Assembly: GCA_001598975.1 (NCBI GenBank)
Contig: BBXU01000587.1
Coordinates: 1 to 64,000 of the forward strand
Length of the DNA stretch: 64,000 nucleotides
Direction of reading: 5' to 3'
Source: Parachlorella kessleri
Taxonomy: Eukaryota; Chlorophyta; Trebouxiophyceae; Chlorellales; Chlorellaceae
A program made the position numbers and the translations under genes. Below the pieces are notes generated by a model that was not told the DNA's origin, ran no database searches, and saw only the letters and a list, made by a program, of their open reading frames with translations. Shown here piece after piece: positions 10,661 through 22,600 of this stretch. Within the stretch, counting starts at the first letter, position 1. Every line of letters starts with the position of its first letter.

Positions 10661-13277
10661 ATGACGTTAACGGGGGCTCACTCTGGTTCTTGCAGCCAGG
10701 GCAAGCTCTCCCTGCAGAAAGAAGCCGTTTCAGTGACCGCCTCAGCAGCCCCCTCCCCACCAGAGGCGCTAGTGTTTGTGGAAGGGGGTATGGAGCCCAA
10801 CACCCTCTGCCCGGACCTGCCGGTCTTTGACCTCCAGCGCTACCTAGAAGCCTCGGACAGGGCCACACCAGAGCTCCAGCGGCTGTGTGAAGCCATGGCA
10901 CAGTGTTTGCGCAACACGTCAGCGCTGGTGGTGCGGGACCCACGGGTGGACAGGTTGGTGCAAGGACCATCCACGGTGGGGCTGGCGGGCCGGACTGCTA
11001 CCAAACTTTGCACGGAGGCGTCAGTGACCAGAACTTGTCAGAGGCAGGCAAGCAGTCGTGACGGGAACTGCCTCCCTGGTGCAGTGCTGACAATGAGCGC
11101 TTCCTCTCCCTAGTGGAGGACTATTTTGCACAGCCAACCGAGGCCAAGATGGCCGATGTGCGGCCGGAGTTGAGCTACCAGGTCAGTGACGAGGTCAAGC
11201 TGCGGAGAAGGAGTGGTTAGGGGAGCCGCTGCACACGAGGGATGACCCGTGTGAGCATTTAAGTGTGATGTGTGCCAGGGCTGCTAGTGGTTTTCGATCA
11301 GCTCAGGACCCCCGCCTGCATGGAACACCTCCCGGGCTGACAGCAACACCTGCCTTGTGCTGACGTAGCCCGGCCGAACCCCTCATTTGTAAGACTTCTA
11401 CTGGTGTGCTGGTGTGTGTTCGTGGGTAGGTGGGAGCAACCCCCGAGGGCATAGAGAAGCCGCGGTGCCTTCATGACCACTCCATAGTGGAGGCCGCGGC
11501 CCGCCTGGCGCCCGAGCACCAGCCAGTCATGCCCGCCAAGGCTGACAGCAAGTGGAGGTTCTTCTGGCGGGTGGGCACCCGGCCGCAGCAGACTGCGTAC
11601 CCAGGTGAACCCGACCTGGTCTTCACCAGCCAGCTGCCCAGCCAGCTGCCAGCCAGGCAGGCAGGCCTCCTGCCAGCGGTAGTCCCCGAACACCATCCTT
11701 CTGCCGGTTTACAGATCAGGCTGCTGCGCTCCAGGGTTGCCCCCAAAACCGCTTAGGTGGCACCCTGGCATGCAAGTCAGTTTTACCCGTGTACTGCTAT
11801 ATTTCCTTGTCAGCCTTTGCCTGTTAGGGGTGCAGTCCCCCAGTCCTTGGATTCTGGGGTATACCAGCGCATGCACCAAAGCACAGGTACACAGATGGAG
11901 TGGCTGTGCGACTGATACAAGCTGCTGCCGATCAGACACCAGCCTGGGTTGTTTCCTTACTTCGGTGCAGAGCTGAATGCTGACCCGGTGGTGCCCGCGG
12001 CCTTCCCTGCTTGGGCTCAAGTCATGGACACCTGGGGCAACAAGCTGCTGGACGCTGTCACCCTGGCAGCGGAGATGGTGGCATGTGGGTTTGGCATGGA
12101 GCCGAATGCCTTCAGCCGCCGCATGCAGCAAGGGCCACACCTGCTGGCGCCCACAGGTGAAAAGCTGGGGCTGGGGTGCGGGCTGCGGCAGCCTCTTGCC
12201 GGGCAATGAGCGCGGCCGGCCAGGTGCAGCTCCGTGCGTGCCATACAGCAGAGGAGCTGGTTCTACCGGCCTGCTCACAGAGGCTGAAGCAGTCGAATCC
12301 CATCCTAGGCTCGGCACTCTAAGAAGCGGGTGTGTGCTGCGTGTGTACCTCATGAAAGCCGCCTACATGTGACTGTTGCTAGGAATGCCTCGCCCCACTT
12401 CTGTGCAGGATCGGATCTGGGCAAGCACAGCCAGCTGGGGACGGTGTTCGCTGGGTTCCACTATGACCTCAACTTGCTCACGATCCACGGCCGGAGCCGG
12501 TACCCAGGCCTGTATGCCTGGCTGCGGGAGGGGCGCCGCATCCCTGTGCGCATCCCCGAGGGCTGCCTCCTCATTCAGGCGGGCGCGCAGATGGAGTGGC
12601 TGACTGGCGGCGCGGTCAAGGCGGGCTACCACGAGGTGCGGAGTTGGAGGCAGGGCATGCTGTGCCGGTAATGGACCGCTTGCGGAAGTTGTGTCTCTTG
12701 CAAGCTCGTGGAGGGCATGTAGCTGGGTGTATTGCGCCAGCATTACAGCCAGACCAAGGGGGCTGGGTGATGATGAGATCATTGTGAGCAAGTTCCAAAA
12801 CCAGCTGGTAAGGCCCGGTGGCAGCTCACTGCTGGCTGGCTGTCCTGCAGGTCATTTGCACGGAAGGCACGCTTGCGGCGGCAGAGGCTGCCAAGCAGGC
12901 AGGGCGGCCCCAGTGGCGGGTCTCCTCCACAGTCTTCTCGCATGTGGCGTCAGATGAGGTATGGTAGCAGCGGAACCAACCCTCTGCCAGCCACGGTTGG
13001 TCTACCAGTTCCTTGTTTTCATCCGCCAGCAACACACTTGTGATACACAGGTACACTGTTTGCCTCACATTCAAGTCTTCGTTTCCAGGGGCCGGACCGC
13101 GTTTAGACAGGCAGCTGCTCGTGAGCGGAGCACCGATGCACTTTCAAGTGCCGGGTGCAGGTACTGCGACCCCTGGTCCCTTTTGCCTGCCCTGAAGCCG
13201 TGGCTGCCTACCCGCCACTGCCCGCTGGAGAGCAGGTGCAGCGCGAGCTGGCAGCCATAAATCTCAAGCTCTGCTGA
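10661..13277 (+). CDS. 2-oxoglutarate/Fe(II)-dependent dioxygenase (isopenicillin-N-synthase fold)
   Basis: A 400-residue predicted oxygenase that would couple oxidation of an unknown substrate to 2-oxoglutarate decarboxylation. Exons are 10661-10953, 11085-11181, 11430-11604, 11971-12156, 12409-12635, 12851-12958 and 13161-13277; every junction is in phase. The core reads FAGFHYDLNLLTIHGRSRYP with the iron ligands H268 and D270. The third ligand is probably H325 in GYHE. R349-V-S351 (WRVSSTVF) is the 2-oxoglutarate-binding RxS motif. The C-terminus (AAYPPLPAGEQVQRELAAIN) is conserved in the plant and algal members annotated as IPNS-like or naringenin dioxygenase-like. Members of this clade are about this long, so the gene looks complete. 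The start is the least certain part, since the first 15 residues could be replaced by a 5' exon. Substrate cannot be inferred. Confidence 0.85.
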
Positions 13278-14424
13278 TATTATTCTTCCTTTGACAGTGC
13301 CTCCAAAGGGAGTCTCACTTCCTGAGTGCTGCTGGTCGCAAAGCAAACACCAGCAACATGCTGGCTTATTGATAGTACTGCTTGTTGGGCCAACTTTGTA
13401 TGAGTCGCGACTATATTTTCTTGTGTTACGAGATTTGGGCTTTGCGTTTATGCGCTGCCCCTTCCCCAATTGAAGTGCAACGCGACAGTGATGGAATTGG
13501 AGAGGGGCAGGGGCTGCAGCATAGGAGAGCTGTGACATGCAGTGGAGCTTCAGCTAGTTGCCGGTTCTAGTTGGGGCCGTTTGCTGATGGAGGGGTGTAG
13601 AAGAATTAATTAGGGGATATTCTAACGCTTGTACCATAGCCAGCTTTTTCAGGCAGTGGAGATTATGAGATGCATCTCATTCTGTGATGTGCAGGTTGTG
13701 CAACAGGAACTAGGTAGCAATTAACCGCCAGTGCTAGTAGCAAGGTCACCTTACGCTTGTACGATGTTTGCTTCTCCCTGTCTACTGCCCCCTGTCTGTT
13801 GCGTGCTTGCCTTTTTGAATTGCAGTCCAAATGCTCTGACCATTTGTGGTAGACAATATTGGACTGGTATGATGTTGAGCTGGGGCTTGCGTTGTCAAAC
13901 ATGACATTCCGGTTGTAAAGGAGGAAAGTCTGCTGCCTGTAAGGCACCTGACACTCATTATTAAGTGTTTCATCAAACCAGACATAGTTGATACCCTGGT
14001 GAGGCTACATACATGACGTATAAGATAGAGTAGGGGAGGGGGGCTTGTAGCAATAACAAAGCACAGGAAGCAAATAGCAAGCTTTGTAGACGAGCAACGG
14101 CTGCCCAGACTTCAGCCTGAAGCTCCCATGAACCCTGAAAGCGCGGCGGCACATTGATGCCCGTAGGGAAACAATCCACGGCCTTGCAACCTCTGCAAAA
14201 CAGACAGCACAGCGATGGTGACTTCAAGGCGTTCGAGCATTCAGGGATGGGGCAGCACAAACCACACCAGAGCATGACAGGCAGGATATGCTGCCTGTTG
14301 GGGCGCACGGGCTCACACTATCTTCATCACAGAGGTGCACAATTATGCTCGGTAATTCGGCAGCATTAGATTCTCAGTGCAAGACCAACTGCCATTAGCT
14401 TCTTTGGCAAGATCTCACCCAAAG
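13278..14424. other. Convergent intergenic region, 3' ends of dioxygenase and secreted-protein genes
   Basis: Two TGTAA motifs on the + strand (13914-13918 and 13938-13942) could end the dioxygenase transcript, giving a 3' untranslated region of about 640 bases. I find no matching motif for the minus-strand gene. No conserved coding signal is seen. Confidence 0.4.
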
Positions 14425-16312
14425 CTAAGAACCAATGGACACGGATACCATATCGTTTCCATTGTCCAGCAACCCGCCAGTATTGTCGTAGGCGCTATCC
14501 ACCTTCTGCCAGAGCTGCACCGGTGTAAACAAGGGGCAATTGTCAAGCTGCTGCATTTGAAGAGCTTATTTTGCCAGGCGAATTTGATGTTGTGTTTGAT
14601 GTGTTGTTGTTGTTGAGAGCAATAGAATGGCACAGCAAACACATAGTCCATGCTGATTACCTTGGAGAGCCAGCTAGTGACGGAATATTCATTTAGCTTC
14701 ATTATCTGATAGGCTGTCTGCATGGTCGAGCCCTGCTTATCCGTCCCACGATGGCCCACATAGATAGCTGTAGTGCAGTTTGAGGTGCACTGCAACCCCC
14801 GGCAGCTGCAGTCAGCAAACGGTGCTGCACATGCACACAGGAAGGCTAGGTTAGTCAAGGCTCCAATGGTCGTGCAGCCTGCCTGCAAGCAATACTTGAC
14901 CAGCAAGCTTGTATGCTCCTTTTCAGGTCGCACAGCAGTCGTGCCTCACCGCCACAGGTGGTTTGGGCATACTGCTGGTAGATTGGATCATAAAGCAGGC
15001 GCAGGCAGCGGTCATCCCATATGCCGCCGCAGGTTTGACACATCTGGAAGTCAAACCACTCCCAGCCTACCAGATTGCCCTTATCTGCAGCAAGGAAACA
15101 ACCTTGGCTGAGGCATACCGGGTGTGCATGCATGGCACGGCCATGATAGGTGGTGGCATGCCTTACCCCATAGAAGCACGAGAGCCATTTGTGTAGCTAT
15201 GCCAACGCCCTGCGTCAGATAGGGCTCATTGCTAGCAGCGTAGCGCGCCTCCGACCGGTTCTGGCCTCGAAAGGCAATCAGGCTCATGACCTGGGCCCGC
15301 CACATCAAAAGTCAATGGTAGGGACTGCCCTATGATGTTTAGGTCGGCACACATGGTGAACCTGGGTGGCCGGTATGTGCAAGTTTTTATATGCGGCCCC
15401 GTTCGGTTATTTGGGACTCTGCTCTATTACCTGCGGCTGGGTAGACGGAATGTGGTCCCACAGCTGCTCAAACTCTGCCCTGGTCACCCGTAGCACAGAT
15501 AATTTATCAACTGTGATTGCATAGCTTGTCAGAACCGCACCTCGGTCGCCCTGCACACTGAAGCCACCCGCTTCATGGGTAGCGCTACTTGGAAGTCAGC
15601 GGATGCAGGAAAGTGATCAAAGAGGAGGACCCATAACGTAAAGAGGAGGGCACAGCTTAAGCTCACAGTATAAGGCAGTGCGGGTTGACTTACCAGCCAT
15701 TTGGTGTAGTTTAGCGCAACCCCGTTGAGTATGGCGTTGCCTATGCATGGGTTGAGCCCCATTTCGCCTGCAAGCAGGCTTGGGTGGGCCACTCAAACAA
15801 GGCCAACGTGTGGTTGTACTCCTGCAGCCGCCTCCTGTTTCAGTCACTCACCTGAGGAGGCATTATAGGCTGGTCCCCTGCGGCACAGCCGGCTCAACGG
15901 TTAGTTAGCCAGCAGGTAAGAGACGCAGGCTATTCAGTGCACTGCCCACTTGAGCGCCGAGCTATGCGGCCACGCAAGCTAAATGGGCAACCCAAGCGCT
16001 GGCTGCAACTTCAGCAGCCAGTAGGCAGGCAGCCCACCAGTTGGGCACGGTGTGGCCAGGCCAGTAGGATATGCCAAATACGAACGTATCCCCCTGCAGC
16101 CATGTAAGGCGGAGAAGTCATCAGGTGCTGCCTGTGCGCTAGTGTTTTGGGAGAGACGGATCAGCAAGGCCCACCTTCGTCACTTGGACGGTGTCCGCGC
16201 ACGGGTCATAATAGCCATCGCTGGTGCCCAACGGTTGGCCCGATGAAAGGCTGGGGGCAGTGACAAGAAGGGTGACCAGCAGTACGCAAGAGGTGGGCAG
16301 TCGCTGGCCCAT
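14425..16312 (-). CDS. Secreted cysteine-rich protein of unknown family
   Basis: I do not recognise this protein. Nine exons give 326 residues with perfect phase: 16312-16175, 16093-16038, 15877-15852, 15767-15694, 15550-15431, 15290-15167, 15084-14950, 14878-14661, 14514-14425. The start MGQRLPTSCVLLVTLLV plus TAPSLSSG is a clear signal peptide cleaved near residue 25. The mature protein begins QPLGTSDGYYDPCADTVQV, continues with aromatic-rich beta-like segments (GDTFVFGISYWPGHTVPNW), and has a central RGQNRSEARYAASNEPYLTQ. The C-terminal half is Cys-rich: QMCQTCGGIWDDRC, then CACAAPFADCSCRGLQC and TSNC. At least one NxS/NxT glycosylation site is present. There is no second convincing membrane span apart from a hydrophobic GCTTIGALTNLAFL, so it is probably an extracellular or vacuolar disulfide-bonded protein. 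One exon is only 26 bases, so the model needs transcript support. Confidence 0.55.
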
Positions 16313-16850
16313 TCTTCAACTTCATATATGTTCACACGAGGCCTCGCGAGGAGAGCATAAGTTAAAGAAGGGAAGTACCATGCTCATGACTAATACCCTC
16401 GTCATCTAGTCAAGTGGCCAACGTGCTGTATTGGGAGCTTTCTATCCAGGCTGGGAGACCGATCATATCATTTCATTGAATACTGGTTCCTGGCTGGTCG
16501 ATGGCGCAGGTTGGCTGATCAATTGGTGTCAGTGTTACACAAGTCCCACTGCTGCTTGCACCGCTCACAACGCAGTGCAGAGCCAGCAGGCACCAGTTGG
16601 TGAGAATCCAGACGCTAGCAAGAGAGTGACACAATTTTGCCGAACAACACCCCTGATGATATATATCCTACAGCCGCCTTACCAGGTGAACTATACCGCA
16701 GAGCGCAATACCTGCCCCCTTCACCAAATAGGGACGTATGAAGTGTAGTCCTATGAAAAGGATCATTTCGGACAAGCATATACAGAGCTTGGAAAGTCCT
16801 AGTAAAGCACCACACCACAATAAAGCAACAAGGCTGACTCGGGAGGGCTG
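16313..16850. other. Tandem intergenic region
   Basis: This holds the 3' flank of the first SNARE gene and the promoter of the secreted-protein gene, both on the minus strand. No coding signal stands out. The stretch TACCTGCCCCCTTCACCAAA (around 16710-16730) resembles the 3' part of the repeat units at 17654-17792. Confidence 0.4.
16535..16539 (-). terminator. TGTAA polyadenylation motif for the first Qbc-SNARE
   Basis: TTACA on the + strand (TGTAA on the minus strand) about 310 bases downstream of the stop at 16851. Confidence 0.4.
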
Positions 16851-19011
16851 CTACACCCTGCGGGCCTCCCTGGCAAGCCCGCCCAGCTTGTCGTGTGATG
16901 CCTCCGCACGCCGTTGGAGGCGCTCAATCTTAGGGTCGTGCTGCCCCAGCTCGCTGTGCATCTCCTGCAACCCGGGCACACAACCAGGCGGGCAGTGTCT
17001 TTGGTGGCCGTCCTCAAGGCAGGGATGCGCTACATCGCAAGGCTGGACCTCTATACCTCCTCTTCTCCACGCCCAACGGACCACAATCCCATGACTCGGT
17101 GCAATCTTAATTTGCAGGGTTGCTTGACTTATTCACGCAACCAACAGCCTGCAGGGATGGCTCGTCTCCGGGTGCACCTCTTAACCTGCATCGTACGCAG
17201 AATCGCGCAATAGGGGAATGCCGGGTGTGCCCTGAGGGCGCAGCAAGCTGGCCCAAATTAGCTCCCTGCGCCGTCCCAGGGACAGTGACTTGCCTCACTC
17301 ATGATGCGCAGCGCGCCCACAGCCTGACCAATCTTATCCAAATACTCGTCTTGCTCGTCTGTTTGTTGCTGGATCTCGCGCCGATCCTCCTCGGGTAGTG
17401 CATGGCCGATATCCATTCCTTTTGGCTCTCGTGCTTGGTACGATGCCTTGACAGTGTCAGCGCGGCTGAAGAGCTCTGATCGTGCTGCTGTCTCCTGCAC
17501 AATGTAATTATTATGAAGGTTACAAGGGGCCTGGAATCAGACAAAACTGCACAGCAGATTGGATGTTAAGCTTATTGCCCTGCACACAGGATGTAAGATC
17601 ACAGAGTCAAGGAGGTTCCAGTCAGGCCAGTCCCAGGCAGGGTAATATGCATACAGCCCTGTCAGTCCATTATGCCCATACCTCCTCCCAAATCCGCAGT
17701 ACCTGCCACCTTACCAAACATGCGCAGCGCTGTCAGTACAGTACGCCCCTACCTCCTCTCTGTTCGCATTGCCTGCCACCTCTACGAAATAGCAGGATCA
17801 GGATACGGACACTATGCTTCTTGCAGACATTTTAATACGGACACCAGCCGACACAATACTGCGCCATCCTCGCACGTTAGTCATGTTGGCAGCAGAGTCC
17901 TCCTGCTTGACAAGGCGGTCTATGGTCTCCTGCTTGGCCTGATATTGTAGCTCAATATTTGCATGCGTGGCTTGCAAGTCCTCCTTCTTCCTGTCACCAG
18001 CAGCAGCACCACAGATTAGGAGCCTGGGCAATAGCAACTGGCACCAAGTGTAAGAAAGAGTTCATGTTCAGGCAAAACAATCCCACATGAGGTTAGATAC
18101 GCCTTAAGCCGGGTGCTGCAAGCACTCCTTCCCTTGTAGTTTTCATCTGCCATTTCTTGCCAGCTGCAGCGCCTGCTGTTCGTCACCGCTGGCAGCCTGC
18201 TGCATATTTCAACTCCAAGCTGCAGCTCGCTTCCGCTGACACATGCGCAGCCCACTCACTGTGCGACTCGTCTCTTGCGCAGCCTGTCGCGCTGCACATC
18301 GGGGTCGAAGCAGTCGCAGCAGCAGATGAGCCGGATGCAACACCAGCGGCGCATGAACCGCAATATGCTGCTGGCCTCCACAACCTCCTCCTCAATCTGC
18401 ATCCTCCCGGCAGGTATGCACCAGTACATTGCCTGCCATTCAAGCTGTGCACCTTCCCTTTCCTGGTGCACTTAGCCTGAGGTCCTCCCATGAGCTGTGC
18501 TGTGGAGAATGACACCTAAATGTGCATAAGGTCAGGTTGAAGGGCATGGAGCCCGCATTGGTCACTTTGACGCCTCACCACTTCAAAGCCTGCCTCTGCC
18601 TTGTCAAGCTGCTGCCCCTGCCGATGTATCTCCACCAGCGTGCCGCGCGCAACATCATGTGTTTGCTCAGCTACCTGCAGCAGTGCAGCACGCGAGCTCC
18701 TGAGCTGCACCCATGCAGTTGAGGTGCAACCTGCAGCCTGCAACTCCTCTGTGCTGCAGCTCTCCATGATGCCCAAGGCCTTACAGGGGTGTCTCAAGGC
18801 CCTCACTCTGCAGGCTGGTATGCCAGGGTTTGTGCCGAGCAAGAACTCTAATGAGGGGCAAAAGGCCACCCTGCAGCTACGATTTCAGGTCCACCTGGAG
18901 GGCCCTCTTGGCAGCCTGCGTTGTCTCGGCGTGCTCACTCTTTGCCCCGTCCAGAATGACCCGCTCCCGGGGAGAAAGCTCTGTCAGGACTCCGTTGCCT
19001 TTGGCAGCCAT
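16851..19011 (-). CDS. SNAP-25-like Qbc-SNARE, copy 1 (one exon junction unresolved)
   Basis: A membrane-fusion protein with two SNARE helices. Clear exons: 19011-18895, 18674-18579, 18396-18260, 17990-17876, 17494-17294 and 16964-16851, with one short exon around 18178-18133. Qb motif: ALQ-VAEQTHDVARGTLVEIHRQG-QQL with the zero-layer Gln. It is followed directly by ILRFMRRWCC and CCCDC (Cys 90, 91, 96-98, 100), which resembles the palmitoylated Cys cluster of animal SNAP-25. The Qc motif spans two exons: DEQDEYLDKIGQAVGALRIM, then EMHSELGQHDPKIERLQRRA and DKLGGLAREARRV. There is no transmembrane segment, so anchoring would be by acylation. The Qc intron (17293-16965) has a GC donor (GAG|GCAAGT). 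The junction between the short fourth exon (WQEMADENYK) and the fifth (KKEDLQATH) does not keep frame with any GT donor I can find. It may use a GC donor or contain a sequence error. Its paralogue is at 44970-47290. Confidence 0.72.
17654..17792. repeat. Imperfect tandem duplication, period about 71 bases, in a SNARE intron
   Basis: Two adjacent copies, about 17654-17722 and 17725-17792. Both start CAGC[CG]CTGTCAGT, share a CC..TACCTCCTC core and end in CCTGCCACCT followed by a similar tail. They lie between the Qc exon and the preceding exon of SNARE copy 1. Divergence is roughly a quarter of positions by eye. Confidence 0.6.
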
Positions 19012-19692
19012 TCCTGAGGGTGCTGTAGAACCTACACTGGATCCTTGGCATCACCTAGACAAAGGCAGTCACGGAGACGCTCGCATAGCCTTTATTGCTG
19101 CACATACTCCAAGAATGCTCCCAGGTGCACAGTCTGCGGACCGTGTCGGAAGCAACTAGCTGAAGCCTGGAACCCCAGCATGGAGTGCGAAGTACAGGCA
19201 GTACAGCTCGACAAGAATTTCGATCTGCCTTGCGTGTTCTATATGGGCAGTGGACAGCACAGATGCCGCTGGCTGGTAGCAATGGACCTGCGAGTGTGCC
19301 TGAAGCAGCCTACACCGTGGCACCGCTCTCGGGGTCAGTCATTTAGTGCTGGGGTGTGGACTACTAGTCCCTGGCAGTTTCATGATGGCCTCATGGCCTG
19401 TCCCCCTGCCTGAGCCAACATGCGATTAAACCCTGCACACTAAATTTACAACCCACCCAACTAGTGCTAACCTAATGGCAGCTAAGAGCCGTGCAAAGAA
19501 ATCTCAACGTTGTACTGAATATGATAGAATCTGCAACAGGAGTCGGCAAGAACGTCTGCTCTACTGGTCAGATAAGTCACTTTGTAAACATGCATTTTCG
19601 CACCCATCCCAGGATGAGCACTCGTCAGGGGCCAATATGTCCAAACAATGCTGTGCCCAGTAGACTGTCCGGCGTAGCTGGTAAGGAGCCTG
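19012..19692. other. Tandem intergenic region (SNARE promoter / PURH 3' flank)
   Basis: About 680 bases with no recognisable coding. It holds the likely PURH polyadenylation motif at 19446-19450 and, nearer 19011, the presumed promoter of SNARE copy 1. Confidence 0.45.
19446..19450 (-). terminator. TGTAA polyadenylation motif for PURH
   Basis: TTACA on the + strand, 243 bases downstream of the PURH stop codon, in an AT-rich context. Confidence 0.5.
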
Positions 19693-22600
19693 TCAGTGCT
19701 TGAAGTGCCTCACACCAGTTGTGAGCAGAGCCACCCCATACTTGTTGCAGCACTCAATGGCATCAGCATCGCGCACCGAGCCGCCTGGGTGCACAATGGC
19801 GGCCACGCCTGCCTTGCAAGCAATCTCCACAGAGTCATTCCAGCTGAAGGGGAAGAAGGCATCACTAGCCAGCACGGAGCCCTGCGCAAGGGAGGCAATA
19901 TAGAGTTGGTGCAACGGTAGAAATGCACCAAGGCTTAATCAGCTCTGCTGTAGCTGAACAAGTCCGTCTTGGGAACCATTTGCAGCTTCCTGCCGCTTGA
20001 CAGGAGGAACGGCGTGTGGTTTGGTTACCATACATCACCATACAGCCAGCGAGCCCGCCAAATATGAGCTGCCTGTCCGGTAGCACAGACCTTTGGATTT
20101 GCTAACCGTTTGGCTTCCCTGTCCGGACGCGCTGGTGCAAGCCTTTGTGAAGTGGTCCTTGGATCTTGTGGTTTGCTGGCATTGTGCAACCTGGCACTTC
20201 TGTTTGGCCCACGTGTGGGGACTGAGGGCAGCAGGGTCAGGTGGCAATACGAAGTCAAGACTAAACTAGACTGTCCGGCACCAGCGCGCCCACCTTGACT
20301 TCCTCTCCCGCCTTCTCCAGCGCAATCTGCACGCTCTTCACGCGGTTTGGCTGCCCGCTGCCCATGCCCAGCAGCTTCTGCCCCTTGGCCACTGCAGGCA
20401 GTCAATATACGTATTTGAGGCACGTGTGCGTGCGGCAAGCAAATGCATGGGCGTTGCCTTCATCCGGTACGTGCGAGAGAAGCCTTGCAGCAGCCGGCCA
20501 AACCGACAGGCTTGTGACTGCGGGTTGCCAAGGGTATCATTTGAAGAGTGGCCTCAGCTTCGGGAAAGGAGTAGTCATAGCGGTAGTGACCGGGGCATAA
20601 CGCCCTGGCACTGGTACGTTGCTCATGTTCATGCGTAAGAGTATCCTCATAGGCCACTGGCGAACTGGTGGAGAGGCGACAAGCAGGCAAATCCAGCAGG
20701 TCAAGTAACGTTGCATAGCAGATCATGCAGGGTAAAGATCATGTCATGTGCTAGTCGGGGAATCCATGTCAGCCACAACTCAGCCCACACTTCTACACAG
20801 CACCCCTTGCGACACCCACCCGTGATGGCATTGGACTTGACGTGCTTGACACAGAGCCAGGCAAACTTGAGGTCATCCAGCTGCTCGGGGGTGGGCTGCT
20901 TCTCAGACACGCACGTGAACTCAATCTGCACCCAGCGCAGAGGGAGGGCTCCTAGCACCTGCAGCTTGTGTGCTCACCCCAGCCCATCTGGCAAGGGACC
21001 GGGTAGGAGGGCAGCGCCGTGCATGCCTCAATCCTTGCTGGCGTGATGAACTCCTGACCGACAGCAGCAAGAGACTTGAGCATAAGCTGCATAGGACCAA
21101 GACCACATATGTTCTCTTACATTCCTCCGCCCTGCCAAGGGTGGCCAGGGGTTGCAGGCAGCAGCCCCTTGCCAAGGAGATATATATGCCAGCCCCTTGT
21201 GCACACCTGTTGTGGTGTGAGAGAATCTGCGTCCTGCAGCAGCCAGCCGCCTGCCACTTGCCGGAGCGACCGCCCGCTGGGAGCGCGAGGCTTGGCCTCC
21301 AATATGCGCAGCTGCAGCCAACAGACAGGTGGCAAGCGGTCATGGCAGTTTCAGCTGTCAGGTGGTGAAGTGCCGGCTTGGCATGGGTAGGCAGGCCCCT
21401 GTGGCTCCCATAGGCACCACGGTGCAGGCTGGACTAGCTCCTGTCTTGGCTCGAATTCCGTCCCAAGCCCAGGCAGCACATGCAGTGGACAACACAGCCC
21501 TCAGCAAGCCGCCCTTGCCTTCCCCGCTTTCAGGCAGCTTGCGCCCTCCCACCAGCCTCCCACCCTCACCGCCACCCCTCCAGCACTCGCACAAACTTGG
21601 ACTTGGATCCCTAGCCTGCAAAGCCCCCCTTCCCTAACTCCCACTCCGCCCCCTGCCACGCCACCTTACCGTCTTGGACTTGCCCTTGAGCACCTCCAGG
21701 CCATCTGGAGTGTAGCTGGGGGCAATGACAATCTCGTAGAACATGCGCGTCTCGTTGTCGGTGGGGCTGCGGAACTCACGTATCTCGCGTGCAAGGGCCG
21801 CGTCCACAGGCCTGCGGGACGAGGCACCAGCGGGCAGTGCTAATGTGCGCCGGCGGGGTGTTCCACAAGGGTCCAGCACCACACCCCGGCAGGAAGTCGG
21901 CGAAACAAACAACCCAACCAACCCATGAGCAGTTATGGGTAGGTTGGCTCGTTCCTATCTGCACCATGAAGCAGGTCAGGGCAAGCAATGCATGCACGTG
22001 GCAGCGGGCACCTCAGTATTAAAAAGCTCAGTTTGTGTATCCACAAGTGTTCTTTCAGCGTTGGATTTGGGTTGGATCATCCCCGGTGCCACGCATGCAG
22101 CTTAACAAGCATCGTGAGATTGGGGCGGAACAAGTGCAGCATGATGCGCACAAGCCAGGGCTCAACAGCCCTGGCTGCCCCTTTGTCACAACAAATAGCG
22201 CAAGGCCGCCTCAGTATTAAAAAGCTCGGTTTGTGTATCCACACATGAACTTTCAGCGTTGGATTTGGGTTGGATCGTCCTTGGCGACTGCAGGCGCTGC
22301 ACCTCAAGCCTGATGCACCCCTTCTGGGCAAAGTGTCAGCCAATGCACCAGACCATGGGCAGTTCAATGACTTGCCAAGCCCGAGCCTAGTAAGCTTTTC
22401 CACACGGGCTTACTAGGCCCCTGTGACAGCCTAGGAGCATTACAGGGAAAGAGTTGCCCAACCCCCTGACCGGGCGGCCCACCTGTTGAAGGCCACAATG
22501 CCGCCAAAAGCTGAGACAGGGTCCGCTCTCACAGCCAGGCGGTATGCCTCTAGCAGGTCTTCCCGCGAGGCCACGCCGCAAGGGTTGGTGTGCTTCACGA

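Noticed and set aside
21028..21368. Several overlapping frames on both strands inside PURH introns
   Set aside because: The conserved PURH exon at 21311-21207 accounts for the coding signal; the rest are shadows.
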